The notes under the pieces: model-generated
What the model saw: only the letters and a program-made list of their open reading frames with translations
Told to the model about the DNA's origin: nothing
The model's database searches: none
Part shown: positions 52,549-62,343 of the stretch, in pieces
Layout: the number at the start of each line of letters is the position of its first letter
Position numbering within the stretch: the stretch's first letter is position 1
Translations under genes and position numbers: made by a program
Assembly (NCBI GenBank): GCA_910587255.1
Contig: CAJUKT010000101.1
Location: 1 to 64,000 of the forward strand
DNA from: an uncultured Oscillospiraceae bacterium
GTDB lineage: Bacteria; Bacillota; Clostridia; Oscillospirales; Oscillospiraceae
Direction of reading: 5' to 3'
DNA: 64,000 nt

Positions 52549-52836
52549 TTAACGGCCCCTATCGCCGTGCCTTGCTTTGTGCTTGGTATGTGCTTTTTCG
52601 GGTTCGGGCGGTTCCGGCGGCAGAACGGTGAAGGAGTCCTTGCCGAACACCAGCCCCAGCCCCCGGCCATTGTCCCAGGCAACGTGGAAAACGCCTGCAT
52701 CATCAATGTCAGTCAGGGTGCCCATGGTGCCGGGTTCGATGGGGCAGGGGTCGTCCGCCATTTCCCGCAGCTTTATCCGGGAGCCGACAGGGTACTGCTC
52801 CCGGATAAAATCCAGCCATTCTTTTGAGATGTTCAT
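52549..52836 (-). CDS. DUF4314 protein
   Basis: 95 residues from the ATG at 52836 (GGAGGAAACAAC). Core PVGSRIKLREMADDPCPIEP then GTMGTLTDIDDAGVFHVAWD is DUF4314, a small SH3-like barrel found beside ParB in ICEs. Function unknown. Confidence 0.85.
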   Translation of the reverse strand: MNISKEWLDFIREQYPVGSRIKLREMADDPCPIEPGTMGTLTDIDDAGVFHVAWDNGRGLGLVFGKDSFTVLPPEPPEPEKAHTKHKARHGDRGR

Positions 52837-53765
52837 GTTGTTTCCTCCTCTGCTCCCACCTCAATAGGGAGCATCCGCTCCAAAATATCCGCGATGGCGG
52901 CGAACACCCTGGCCAGCTCCCGGGCCTCCTTCACAGAGTCCTCGATCTCGTCTGTGCGCATCCGGGTGCCCTCCACCCACAGGCGCACATTTTCCTCGGT
53001 AGGGGTGAGCTGCACGGCGTGCTCAAAGGCTTTGCAGAACAGGCGGGCAACCTTGCCCCGGTGCTCCGCCGCTGCGTCCAACTCCCGCAGCTCCTTCTTA
53101 GCCTGGGCGAGAGCGATGGCCTGGGTGGCGGCCTCATCCCGCTGATCCTCCGGCACCACCTGGAGCTGCTTCGTCAGGTTGTAACCTTGGTTGATGGACA
53201 GCTCGCCGTTGTCCAGGGCTTCCTTCACCGCAGGGGGCGCGTGCTCATCGATCTGCATAACTCGCCCCATCGTCTGCTCTCCAATGCCAACAGCTTGGGC
53301 CATCTCTTTCCTGGTGTTAACGGGCAAGAGCGCTTTTGGTGAATTCACCAAAAGCGCTCCCTGTTCTGATTTGTCCCCGCCAGCAGCGGACTGATTAGCT
53401 TTGGCCCTGGCTTCAAGGTCGGGCTTCAGCTTCAGCGCAATCTTGCCCAGCTCCCACTTATCCAGGTTGCGGCGGCCCTTCTGGGTGTCCAGCGCCCACT
53501 GCTTCGCCTCCAGCATATCCGCGAACGAGAACACGGCCATCTTATAGGGGATGCCGTGCTTTTCGCACAGCTCCAGGCGGTTGTGCCCATCGATGACCGT
53601 CATGTCCTCATTGACAATGATGGGCGAGTAGCAGCCGTTGGCCAGCAGATCGGCCTCCAGCGCGGCCAGCTGTTCCCCCGTGAGAGGAGGAAGCAGCTGG
53701 GCCATCTCGGGCAGCACAACGGGGGTGCGCTCCCCGCTGCCGTATTCGATGCCGGTGTTGCGCAT
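52833..53765 (-). CDS. ParB/Spo0J-like partition protein
   Basis: 310 residues. The ParB CTPase fold is shown by NGCYSPIIVNEDMTVIDGHN and a following RLELCEKHGIP. The central helix-turn-helix KEMAQAVGIGEQTMGRVMQI follows. No ParA is in the window. Such stand-alone ParB-like proteins of ICEs may act as regulators or DNA-binding factors. It starts by a one-base overlap with the ssb stop. Confidence 0.88.
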   Translation of the reverse strand: MRNTGIEYGSGERTPVVLPEMAQLLPPLTGEQLAALEADLLANGCYSPIIVNEDMTVIDGHNRLELCEKHGIPYKMAVFSFADMLEAKQWALDTQKGRRNLDKWELGKIALKLKPDLEARAKANQSAAGGDKSEQGALLVNSPKALLPVNTRKEMAQAVGIGEQTMGRVMQIDEHAPPAVKEALDNGELSINQGYNLTKQLQVVPEDQRDEAATQAIALAQAKKELRELDAAAEHRGKVARLFCKAFEHAVQLTPTEENVRLWVEGTRMRTDEIEDSVKEARELARVFAAIADILERMLPIEVGAEEETT

Positions 53766-54151
53766 CAGGCGGCGGCCCGGTCGGCGGCGGACTTGTCCTC
53801 ATCAGTGGAGAGCGCGGCGACCGCTTCCCCGGCCCGCTTGGGCATGGTGAACTCCACCTCGGTGGCTTGGATTAGGAAGCCGGGCTGGCGCTTGGGATCC
53901 TCGGAGAAGGTGATGGTCTCGAAATTGCCCACGGCAGTCACCCGGCAGCCCTTGACCGCGTAGGCGGCGCACCGCATGGCCAGCGCGCCCCGCACCTTGA
54001 TGGAGATGAAGTCGGTGCGGCGGATGCCCTCCCGGTTCCGGTAGCGGCGGTCGGAGGCGATGCGCAGGATGGCGTAGGGCTTGCCGGAGTTCTTGTTCAG
54101 CTTCAGCTCCACGTCGCGGGTCAGGTTGCCGGTGGCAACGATTTTCAGCAT
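53765..54151 (-). CDS. ssb: Single-stranded DNA-binding protein
   Basis: 128 residues from the ATG at 54151 (AAAGGAGTGCAGATTTCT). OB-fold start LKIVATGNLTRDVELKLNKN and FISIKVRGALAMRCAAYAVK. The C-terminus ends DRAAA and lacks the usual acidic DDDIPF-type tip that recruits partners. It would coat transferred strands. Confidence 0.85.
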   Translation of the reverse strand: MLKIVATGNLTRDVELKLNKNSGKPYAILRIASDRRYRNREGIRRTDFISIKVRGALAMRCAAYAVKGCRVTAVGNFETITFSEDPKRQPGFLIQATEVEFTMPKRAGEAVAALSTDEDKSAADRAAA

Positions 54152-54217
54152 AGAAATCTGCACTCCTTTACTTTATAATGTGGGGAGGCCCGCCGATGGG
54201 CGGGCCTCCCAGGGACA

Positions 54218-57200
54218 TCAATACCCGGTCTGGGGCAGGCTGGGCACCACTGGCTTGCCGTAGACGGTGGTCACCCAACGGGAGATGGCCTGCACCCACA
54301 CGCCGTTGTAGACGCCGCCCACATCGGCGATGTTGGTGAAGGCGGTAGAAGTGATATAGGACACAGCGGTACACTTCAGCATGGGACGCTCCACCTGGGC
54401 AAAGCCAGCGGGGGCCTGGCCAAAGACAAACATGATCTCGGTTACGCGCTCGTTGGAGGCCAGACCCAGGGCAGCAGAGGAAGCGGCCAGCGTATAGTTC
54501 TTGCTGGTGCTCAAATTGTCCGCCAGGGTACGGTATTCACCGCCGTTCACCCGGTATGTGATCTTGTAGGTGCCGGGGGTGTTGTAGGTGCCCGTCACCA
54601 CGGTGTTCAGCCGAACCTCGGCAGGCAACGTGTCGCGCCAATAAAACGACGTCAGCATGACGTTGGAATTGTTGGCGATGCTGGAGAAGGTGTAGTTCAC
54701 CGGCTGGCCCGCCATGGCCTCTTTGGGCCCAGTCTTGGTGATGGAAACGCCGGTGGTGAGGGACTTATTGGTCACCTCAAAGCGCACGATCTGCCCGGCG
54801 TGTTCCAGGTAGGCGGTGAGCTCCTGGTCGCTGACCCCGTAGTTCGCCGGGGCCTTCACCTCGCGGATGGTATAGCGCGAGAGGGGCAGGGGCTTGGAGG
54901 TAGCCACGCCCCGGCTGTCAGAGCGGATGGTGTCCACCAGGTTCCCAGCCTTGTCCCGAATCTCGAACACCGCGCCCTCCAGCAGCGTGCCCGCGGGCAG
55001 GCCGTTGGTGGGGTTGTAGTCGGCAGACTTTTTGGTGATCTGAATCTGGGCGGTGATGGGGGTGTTCTTCCACTCCACCAGCGTACTCTCGCCTGCTTTC
55101 ACCTCCACGGTCTTGAGCTGGGTGTCCGGGATGTAGCCCTCATTGTCCAGCTCGCGCAGATAGTAGCGGCCGCCTTTGTCGAGCCCCTCCACATAGGCGA
55201 AGCCCTGGTCGTCGGTGGACACCTGGTCGATCACGTTGTGGCCGCTGTCGTAGACCAGGAAGGACACCCCATAGATCCCGCAGCCCGTGACGGAATCGGT
55301 TTTATGGATGACGATGCCCGAAACAGCCTTGTTGGTCACCACCAGAGGCGGGGTGGCTTTGCCCGCCACCACCTCGAAATAGTGCGGGGTGCTGTCCAGC
55401 TTAACAGTCGAAGGACATTTAGTTTCGACCGCATAGTAGCTGCCCGCCTCCAGGCTGACGAACACACGCCCGTCTGCCCCGGTGATCACGGTGTCCACCA
55501 GCGCGTCATCCATGCGGCGGATCTCGAAAGTCACGTTGGGGATGCGCTGTTCCTCGTTGCCCTCCACTACCTTCACGATCTCGATGCCGCCCACGGGGTC
55601 GTTGTAGAACCACAAATGCTGCGTGTCATCGCCGGGATTGATGACGATGGTTTGGCTGCGGGTATTGGGGTCGATGGTGAATCCATCGATGCTGGCCACC
55701 TCCGTGGCGATGATGGTGCCCGTGATATTGGAAAGGATGATCTGCCCCTCGGAATTGGTCCAGTACAGGCCGTTGGAGGAGAGCTGGCCGTTGGCCTGAT
55801 CCACGACCTGCCCGTTGGCGTAGGTGATCTTGAACTGCACCCCCTCCAGCGGGGATCTGTCGGCGCTGGACAGTTTATGGATGACGAGGTTCCCCGCCTT
55901 GTGGTTGATGAACTGGAGCCGCACCGTCTGCCCGGCTTTCACGACGGCGGTCTGGGCCGCATCGTCCAGCAGGTAGCCAGTTTTTGCACGGGTCTCCTTG
56001 ACCACCAGTGTGGTGCCGGGATCGACGTTCTCCACCAGGAAGGTGCCCGCCTGGTCTGTCACGAACTTCCCATTGGCGTCACCTATCAGCGTCCCGTCAG
56101 ACTTGGTGACCAAAAACTCCACGCCGCTCAACGGCTCGCCCTGATCCCCCACCTTCGAGACCAGGAGTACCCCCTTGGGACTGTTGCCGAAATAGACCTG
56201 GACGACCTCCTGCTCCTCGCCGGAGAGGTAGACCGTCTGGGGCGGCGTGTCGATGACGTGGTTCCCATCACTGGACAGTTCTTCAATGATATAGGTGCCC
56301 CTTTGGAGGCCGGTGACGGTGAAAGAGCCGTTGGCAGAAGTCTTATAGGTGCCGATGACGGTGCCGCCCGTGCCGGAGGTGTTGCCGGACAGGTACTTGA
56401 CCTGGAACACCGCCCCCTCAATGGCAACATTGGGGTGGACACTGTCATATTTCCACACGCAGATGGCGGACAGGGGCCGGTTGCGGAACACGAAAGTGTG
56501 GCCCTGTCCGGCGGCCACGAACGCCTCCTGGGTGTCCGGGTCCGCCTTGGCGAAGCCCTTCAGCGGTTCCAGCTCCTTGACCCGGAACCAGCCGTCCCGC
56601 AGGCCGAACTCGCCCATCTTGGTGCCATCCAGCTCGATGCGGCCGTTCTCGTCGGTGTAGAAAATGCCCAGGTCGTTCAGCTCGCCGGTGCTGGTGTTGT
56701 TGGAGGCGTACCACACCTGGAAAGGCACATTGGCCAGCCGCTCAAAAGTGACCTCATTCTCCTTGATGATCTCGATCACAGGCCGCTTGTGGTTCTCGAA
56801 GTACACCGTCCGGTCCCGGTCGGGGTACAGCGTCACCAGCTGGCTGGGCGCGTCCTTCAGCCAGGGGGAGGGGACGGACTTCTCCGAGATTTCGTACACA
56901 CCGGGGAGGAGGTTCTCCAGCACGGCGAGGCCATCCGGCCCGGTCTCGATCTCGTCCACGCTGTGGCCGTCCGCCGCCCGGACGGTGAAGATGGTGTGCT
57001 CGATGGGACTGCCATCGTCCGCGTCATTTTTATAGACATACAAATTGGGCCGCTTGTGGTTTTCCAGCACGATCGTACTGGTCCTCCCGGGAAACAGCTC
57101 CACATGGTGCTCTTTCGTGCTCAAAATGTGGTCGTTCAACGTGGCGGTCTCCACCAGGGAGTACACCCCCGGCTCCAGGCCCTCCCACAGGATCTCGCCG

Positions 57201-59473
57201 CTGGCCGAGGTGGTCTTGTCCAGGTAGTGGGTGCCGTCCTCGATCTTGGCCAGCCGGAAGGAAACGCCCTCCATCGGGGAACCGTCTGAGCTGGTTTTGA
57301 GGAGGTAAAGGGAGGGCTTCTTGCTGTTGGTGAACACGAACTGAGCTGTCTCGTTGGGCTTGAGCTGGATGATGCGCTGGGCGTCGTCGATCACATAGCC
57401 CGGACAGTCCAGCTCCGTCACCACCGCCGCGCCCACGGGCAGCTTGGACAGGTCGATGGTGCCGTCCTCCAGAGTGGTCATCTCCACGGGGCCCCAGCTG
57501 CCGTCCACCGCCTCAAACTTGAAACGGGCGTTGGCAATGGGCTTGGACAGGTCGGAGGAATCCACCTTGATGAGGTGCATCCCCGGTTTGAGGTCATTAA
57601 AGAAGACCAGCTCCTTGATGCCGTCCCCGGCGTGGAGCTCCACCTGCTGGGCGGTGGTGACGGTGATGTGGTCGTCATCGCTCTGCTTCTCCTGCGCCAC
57701 GTAGGTGCCCGGCTTCTGGTCGGTGAGCAGGATCTCCCCCAGGGCGTTGGTGGGGAAATCGCCCAGCAGCTCCCCGTCCCGCCACACGGTGAAGACCACA
57801 TTGGGCAAGACCTCCATGGTGGTCCGGTCATATTTGATGATGCGCAGTCCGGGCAGCTCCTTGTTGGTCAGGGTGGTGGTGGACTGTTCCCCAGCGACCA
57901 CGTTGACATTGACGATGCTGCTGGTATCCGCGATCCAGCCCTTGATGCCCGCCGTTTCCAGCACCTCATAAGCGCCGGGTTTCAGCTCATCGAACACGGC
58001 CACGCCCCCCGGGCCGGTCTGGGCGGACTGGGTAGCGCCGCTCTCGATGTGCTTGATCTGGACGGTCACGCCCTCCAGGCCCTCGCCGGTGTTGCTGTAC
58101 TTCTCCACCCGCAGAGAGCCGTAAGGGTCGTTATAGAAGGTCACGGTGGCCTCCTTGTCTTGCACCACGGTGACGTTCTGGGTGGCGTCCTTGCAGACCA
58201 GGTGGAACTTCGGGGCAGACCGCTCATACACGGTATAGTTCCCCGGTTCCGCGTCGGGGATGACGATGGTGCCGCTCTCGTCGGTGGCGAAGCTGCCGAT
58301 GGTGTCCCCGTGGGGGCCGACCACTTCAAAAACAGCCCCGGCCAGCGGGGTCTCGGTGCCCGTCTCCAGTTTGATGATGCGCAGGGAACCGGGGCCGGAG
58401 GTGGGGGTGTCCGGCGTATCGGGTGTGTCGGGGGTGCTGGGTCCATCGGGCACGTCCTCGGTGGAGTAGGTGCTGATGGCGTTGATGCGGATGGGCGTGG
58501 TGGGGTCGGTGGTGGCCATATAGTTCTGGAGATTGCCGTACTTGTTCTTCTCCGCGCAGACGGCATAGAAGATGGCGTACTGGTACACGTCGGCGTTGAA
58601 GGAGAGCTGGACGCTGCCGCTCTGGCCCTTGATGGCGTCGGCGGGGTACAGCACCTTGAACTGGCCCACATAGCCCTGGCCGGGGACGCTCTGGGTGGTG
58701 ACGGCGGTGATATCCTTGTTGTCCAGGTCCACGATCCGGGTGCCTGCGGGGGCGTCATCCGGGTTTGAGAAGCCCACCTTGATGTCGTAGTTGCACACCC
58801 AGGTCTCGGAGGTGAGGGTGAACACCTGCTGTTTATAGGCTTTGCCGTCGATGGTCACGTCATAGGCGGCGGGCTTGTCCGGGGTGCAGGTGAGGCTGGG
58901 TTCGATGTTGTACGTCCAGCCGATGCCCCCGGCGTACACCTCCTTGGCCGCTGCCAGCACCCGCTGGGCCCCGGCCTGGTCGGAGCAATTGGGGTTGACG
59001 GACAGGGCGTTGATGTCCCAGGAGGAGATCAGGTAGCACCACAGGGCGGTCTTGGTGGCGTACCACGCCTCATACTTGTTGCTGACACCCATCTCGTTGA
59101 ACCCCCTGGTGGGGTAGCCACTGGCCACGATACCCATGACCTTGGGGTCCTTGGCTTTCTCGTTGGCGGTGTACTTGATGCTCTGGCCAGCGGGCACGGT
59201 CTCGGTGACGCCGTACTGGGTGGGGCTGACGCAGTACACGGGAACCTCCACCTGCTCCCCCTTGGAGTTGGTGTAGAGATAGTAGTCGTAGGGCTGGGTC
59301 TTGGCGCGTCCGTTGACGCACAGGTAGTTCAGATCCACGCCGCTGTTGTAGATGTTGATCTCGCCCAGGGCCTCCTCCACCGAGGAGGCGGCAAAGGCGG
59401 GGAAGATGCTGGTGGGGAGCAGCCCCATCAGCGTGACCATGACCAGCAGCAGGGATAACAGACGTTTTTTCAT
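54218..59473 (-). CDS. Giant TQXA/Cna-B surface adhesin ending in LPQTG
   Basis: 1751 residues. Signal peptide (1-30, LLVMVTLMGLLPTSIFPAFA). A thioester/TQXA domain covers about 45-340 with the Cys-containing VPVYCVSPTQYG. About a dozen Cna-B/SpaA-like repeats follow (patterns such as VEKYSNTGEGLEGV and LPGLRIIKYDRTTMEVLPNV), and a final prealbumin-like domain. The protein ends SLPQTGY and stops: the sortase motif is present but the hydrophobic segment and basic tail normally needed are absent. Probably a host- or donor-cell adhesin that aids mating. Two genes downstream in the coordinate sense is a sortase (60493-61335). Confidence 0.9.
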   Translation of the reverse strand: MKKRLLSLLLVMVTLMGLLPTSIFPAFAASSVEEALGEINIYNSGVDLNYLCVNGRAKTQPYDYYLYTNSKGEQVEVPVYCVSPTQYGVTETVPAGQSIKYTANEKAKDPKVMGIVASGYPTRGFNEMGVSNKYEAWYATKTALWCYLISSWDINALSVNPNCSDQAGAQRVLAAAKEVYAGGIGWTYNIEPSLTCTPDKPAAYDVTIDGKAYKQQVFTLTSETWVCNYDIKVGFSNPDDAPAGTRIVDLDNKDITAVTTQSVPGQGYVGQFKVLYPADAIKGQSGSVQLSFNADVYQYAIFYAVCAEKNKYGNLQNYMATTDPTTPIRINAISTYSTEDVPDGPSTPDTPDTPDTPTSGPGSLRIIKLETGTETPLAGAVFEVVGPHGDTIGSFATDESGTIVIPDAEPGNYTVYERSAPKFHLVCKDATQNVTVVQDKEATVTFYNDPYGSLRVEKYSNTGEGLEGVTVQIKHIESGATQSAQTGPGGVAVFDELKPGAYEVLETAGIKGWIADTSSIVNVNVVAGEQSTTTLTNKELPGLRIIKYDRTTMEVLPNVVFTVWRDGELLGDFPTNALGEILLTDQKPGTYVAQEKQSDDDHITVTTAQQVELHAGDGIKELVFFNDLKPGMHLIKVDSSDLSKPIANARFKFEAVDGSWGPVEMTTLEDGTIDLSKLPVGAAVVTELDCPGYVIDDAQRIIQLKPNETAQFVFTNSKKPSLYLLKTSSDGSPMEGVSFRLAKIEDGTHYLDKTTSASGEILWEGLEPGVYSLVETATLNDHILSTKEHHVELFPGRTSTIVLENHKRPNLYVYKNDADDGSPIEHTIFTVRAADGHSVDEIETGPDGLAVLENLLPGVYEISEKSVPSPWLKDAPSQLVTLYPDRDRTVYFENHKRPVIEIIKENEVTFERLANVPFQVWYASNNTSTGELNDLGIFYTDENGRIELDGTKMGEFGLRDGWFRVKELEPLKGFAKADPDTQEAFVAAGQGHTFVFRNRPLSAICVWKYDSVHPNVAIEGAVFQVKYLSGNTSGTGGTVIGTYKTSANGSFTVTGLQRGTYIIEELSSDGNHVIDTPPQTVYLSGEEQEVVQVYFGNSPKGVLLVSKVGDQGEPLSGVEFLVTKSDGTLIGDANGKFVTDQAGTFLVENVDPGTTLVVKETRAKTGYLLDDAAQTAVVKAGQTVRLQFINHKAGNLVIHKLSSADRSPLEGVQFKITYANGQVVDQANGQLSSNGLYWTNSEGQIILSNITGTIIATEVASIDGFTIDPNTRSQTIVINPGDDTQHLWFYNDPVGGIEIVKVVEGNEEQRIPNVTFEIRRMDDALVDTVITGADGRVFVSLEAGSYYAVETKCPSTVKLDSTPHYFEVVAGKATPPLVVTNKAVSGIVIHKTDSVTGCGIYGVSFLVYDSGHNVIDQVSTDDQGFAYVEGLDKGGRYYLRELDNEGYIPDTQLKTVEVKAGESTLVEWKNTPITAQIQITKKSADYNPTNGLPAGTLLEGAVFEIRDKAGNLVDTIRSDSRGVATSKPLPLSRYTIREVKAPANYGVSDQELTAYLEHAGQIVRFEVTNKSLTTGVSITKTGPKEAMAGQPVNYTFSSIANNSNVMLTSFYWRDTLPAEVRLNTVVTGTYNTPGTYKITYRVNGGEYRTLADNLSTSKNYTLAASSAALGLASNERVTEIMFVFGQAPAGFAQVERPMLKCTAVSYITSTAFTNIADVGGVYNGVWVQAISRWVTTVYGKPVVPSLPQTGY

Positions 59474-59536
59474 GTAGTTACCTCCAAAAGTGAAGGGGAC
59501 GCCGGCCGGCGTCCCCTTGGTTGATGTGATGTTTGA

Positions 59537-60382
59537 TCAGATATCGGTTGCGATCTTGTACTCGGTATACAGGAATTTGCCGTTTTTGAACACATCCCAG
59601 GCTTCCACGTAGTATTTCCCCGGCGGGCAGGAGTTGAAGTTGTTGGACAGCTCGCTCTCCCGCCAGGGCCAGAAGGAGTGGGCGGTGAGGTGATCCGGGA
59701 TGGTGAGGCTGATGGAGACGTAGGGGGTGCCCTTGGAGCCGTAGCGGAGCCGCCCGCCCTGGCTGGTGTCTGGATGGGTTCCGGCCAGGTTCATGAGGAC
59801 GTACTGCATACGGCGCGTCTCATAGAGGTTGCGCAGGAATAGGTATTCACCGTCGGGCAGGGAGAAGTGGCGGGCTTCCGGCGCAGGGAGCGTGATCTCC
59901 GGGAAGCTGCTCCAGTCGCAGGCGGCGGTGGGCAGCGGCCCCAGGGGGCCGTCCGCGAACGCACTGGCGTCATAGCCGCTGGCATCGGTGACGGTGTAGG
60001 TGGCGCCGTCATCGCAGGCGATCTTGTCCCCATTCTTAGGTACGTACCGGGAGCCGTCTGCGGGGATGGTGACGGTGCCGGAAACGGTGGGTGTCTGGCT
60101 GGCCGGGGCTGCTCCGGTGTAGGGTTTATCACTCTCCACCTGCACCGCGCTGCCGTCCCAGTAGACGTTGAAGCCCACCGCCTCGCCCACATCCCGGAGA
60201 CGGACATAGTTGCTGCCCCCGATGAGGTAGGCGGTCATAGATGCCCGCTGGCCGTCCACATAGATGAGCTGGTTACTGAGCGTGGCGGTGAGGTGGCTGG
60301 CCGCCTGGGCGGCGGGGCCGCACAGGGCGAATCCGGCACACACGCCCACGGCAAAGGTGATGGCTGTCCTTCCTTTTTTCAT
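59537..60382 (-). CDS. Secreted stalk-like protein
   Basis: 281 residues from the ATG at 60382 (AAGGAGGCCAAAATGTT). Signal peptide ends PAAQAAS. The next ~80 residues (LIYVDGQRASMTAYLIGGSN then YVRLRDVGEAVGFNVYWDGS) match the copper-amine-oxidase N-terminal-like domain used as a wall or surface module. The C-terminal half is not recognised. No anchor seen, so it is secreted or wall-associated. Confidence 0.75.
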   Translation of the reverse strand: MKKGRTAITFAVGVCAGFALCGPAAQAASHLTATLSNQLIYVDGQRASMTAYLIGGSNYVRLRDVGEAVGFNVYWDGSAVQVESDKPYTGAAPASQTPTVSGTVTIPADGSRYVPKNGDKIACDDGATYTVTDASGYDASAFADGPLGPLPTAACDWSSFPEITLPAPEARHFSLPDGEYLFLRNLYETRRMQYVLMNLAGTHPDTSQGGRLRYGSKGTPYVSISLTIPDHLTAHSFWPWRESELSNNFNSCPPGKYYVEAWDVFKNGKFLYTEYKIATDI

Positions 60383-60492
60383 AACATTTTGGCCTCCTTT
60401 TTGTGATGTTGGGTCTCTTGACCGCAACATACCACAACTGAGGGCCAAAGTCGAACACTATCGGCGAACAGCCGCGACCATTCACAGACAGC

Positions 60493-61335
60493 TTATGCCG
60501 CCTGCTCCAGGGCCCGGACGCACCAGCGGTAGGCGGGCTGATCCTCCACGCACGTATAAAGGGTGATCTGGTTGTCCGAACTGGCGGACAGGCCGCTTAC
60601 ATCGTTGACGGATACCTTGGTCACGCTGGTGACAGCGTAGCTCCTGGTGCCCAAAACTGTGGTGAAGGTGATGATGTCGCCGGACTTCAGCGTGTGGATC
60701 TTGCCGAAATCGTTCCGCACACCACGGTTATGACCGGCCACACAAATATTTCCAGCCCAAATGCTGGTGTTCTCGAAATGACCAGCGCCTTTCAGCAGAG
60801 GAGCGCTGCCGGTGCCCTCATACACGCCCACGGTCAGGCCGATGGAGGGGATCTTCAGCGTGCCCAGGCTGCCGTTGCTGTAGTACATCCCGCTGGTGAC
60901 TTCGGTGAAGGCGGTGGTCTGGACAGAGGACGTGCCTCCGTTCACGGTGGGGAAGCCGTTGCTGTCCACGCTGGTGCCGGGGGCGGGGTAGCTGCCGCTG
61001 GTGTCCACGGAGGTGCCGCCGTCCGGGTTGCTCACGCTGCCGACCTGGTTGACCAGCCCGCCGCTGAGCGCACCGGGCACCAGATTGGGGGTGAGGTACT
61101 CACCGGAGCCCGGCAGATAGCTGGTGGGCGTCCCGAAGCCGGGCGGGATCAGGGCGGTGTTCTTGGAGCGATCCACATTGGGGGTTTCCCACTCATAGAT
61201 GGTATCGTCACTGGTGGGCCGCCCAAACAGGTAGTCGTCCGGGGCGCCGATGCTCAGCTCCAGGGCGTGGGCCGGGGCGACGCACAGGCTAAACACCATG
61301 ACGGCGGACAGAAGGGCACAAAGTTTTTTCTTCAT
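60493..61335 (-). CDS. Sortase
   Basis: 280 residues. Signal/anchor at the N-terminus, a Ser/Gly/Pro-rich linker, and a C-terminal sortase fold. The His is in ICVAGHNRGVRNDFGKI, the catalytic Cys in ITLYTCVEDQPAYRW and the Arg in CVRALEQ. It would attach LPxTG proteins to the wall; its natural client here is the adhesin ending LPQTG. The exact class is not certain (class B or D-like). Confidence 0.88.
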   Translation of the reverse strand: MKKKLCALLSAVMVFSLCVAPAHALELSIGAPDDYLFGRPTSDDTIYEWETPNVDRSKNTALIPPGFGTPTSYLPGSGEYLTPNLVPGALSGGLVNQVGSVSNPDGGTSVDTSGSYPAPGTSVDSNGFPTVNGGTSSVQTTAFTEVTSGMYYSNGSLGTLKIPSIGLTVGVYEGTGSAPLLKGAGHFENTSIWAGNICVAGHNRGVRNDFGKIHTLKSGDIITFTTVLGTRSYAVTSVTKVSVNDVSGLSASSDNQITLYTCVEDQPAYRWCVRALEQAA

Positions 61336-61339
61336 AGGC

Positions 61340-62281
61340 TTATCTCCTCCTCAGTTTTTTGTAGGCGAACGCCCCGCCCAGGGCCAGGATCAGCACCAGC
61401 CCGCCGATCATCGCCGGTGTCTTGACCTCGGCCCAGTCGAAGGGAGCAGAAGGGGCATCCGGGCTGTCCGATGCGGCGGGATCATCCACTTCGGGGGCGC
61501 TGGACGCACCGGGGATCTCCATGCTGCCGAAGGTGGCGGTGTAGGTCACCACCTGGCAGTCCGTCTTGGACAGCTCGCCGGTGTAGTTGGCAGACACCGT
61601 GTAGCCGGTGGCGTAGGTGCTGGTGGTGCTCCCGGTGTAGCTGGCAGTGGCTGTATAGTGAGTCACGATGCCACCCTCGCCGTCCGTGCTCTCGGCGCTG
61701 GACCACTGCACGTCCGCCAGCTTCAGGGTCTTGCCGTTGTCCGTGATAGATTTGGGGATCAGGGAGACGTCCGCTTCGGACAAATTCGGATAGGTGCGGG
61801 TGGCGGACAGCTTCTTCGTGCTGCTCTTATACCCATCGGTCGTAACCTGGACGCTGGTGTGATCCAGCCGCAGGATGCCGGTGTAGCCGTCCTCGTTGGT
61901 GAACTCCATCTCGGCGTCCAGCCGCTGGAGGATGGCGTCCATCTTGTTGGTGTCGCTGGCCAATGTGACAGTCTCGGTGTGGGCCTGGGTATCCACCCCC
62001 ACCTCATCCTTCCGAACCATGTCCAGCAGGTAGTACAGCTGCCCGTTGCGCTCGAAGTCCTCCGTGGGGATTTTGCTGGGATCGTCGCCCAGGGACAGCT
62101 GGTACACCTTGTCGATGCGCAGCTCGTCCAGGGGGCCGAAGGTGTACTCCTCCACTTTGATGGGATAGTAGCAGGCCAGCTCCGGCTCCTGGGACGGGGC
62201 GGGGGATTCCGCCGCCAGCGCGGGCAGCACCCCGGCAGTGATCAGTGCCAGGGTGCAGATAGTGGTGAAAATGCGTTTCAT
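61340..62281 (-). CDS. Membrane-anchored surface protein
   Basis: 313 residues from the ATG at 62281 (GGAGGAACCTGAC). Signal peptide (TICTLALITAGVLPALA), an extracellular domain with beta-type repeats (TATASYTGSTTSTYATGYTV), a Pro/Ser/Asp linker and a C-terminal membrane helix IGGLVLILALGGAFAYKKLR. Typical of ICE surface operons with sortase; specific role unknown. Confidence 0.75.
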   Translation of the reverse strand: MKRIFTTICTLALITAGVLPALAAESPAPSQEPELACYYPIKVEEYTFGPLDELRIDKVYQLSLGDDPSKIPTEDFERNGQLYYLLDMVRKDEVGVDTQAHTETVTLASDTNKMDAILQRLDAEMEFTNEDGYTGILRLDHTSVQVTTDGYKSSTKKLSATRTYPNLSEADVSLIPKSITDNGKTLKLADVQWSSAESTDGEGGIVTHYTATASYTGSTTSTYATGYTVSANYTGELSKTDCQVVTYTATFGSMEIPGASSAPEVDDPAASDSPDAPSAPFDWAEVKTPAMIGGLVLILALGGAFAYKKLRRR

Positions 62282-62343
62282 GTCAGGTTCCTCCATATTG
62301 AATTGATTTTTTCCTGTAATTGATGTAAATTTTGCGGTTCCTG

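Noticed and set aside
54800..57289. 829-codon plus-strand frame opposite the adhesin
   Set aside because: It mirrors the repetitive GC-rich adhesin gene, has no ribosome site and no recognisable domains; the minus-strand gene is certain.
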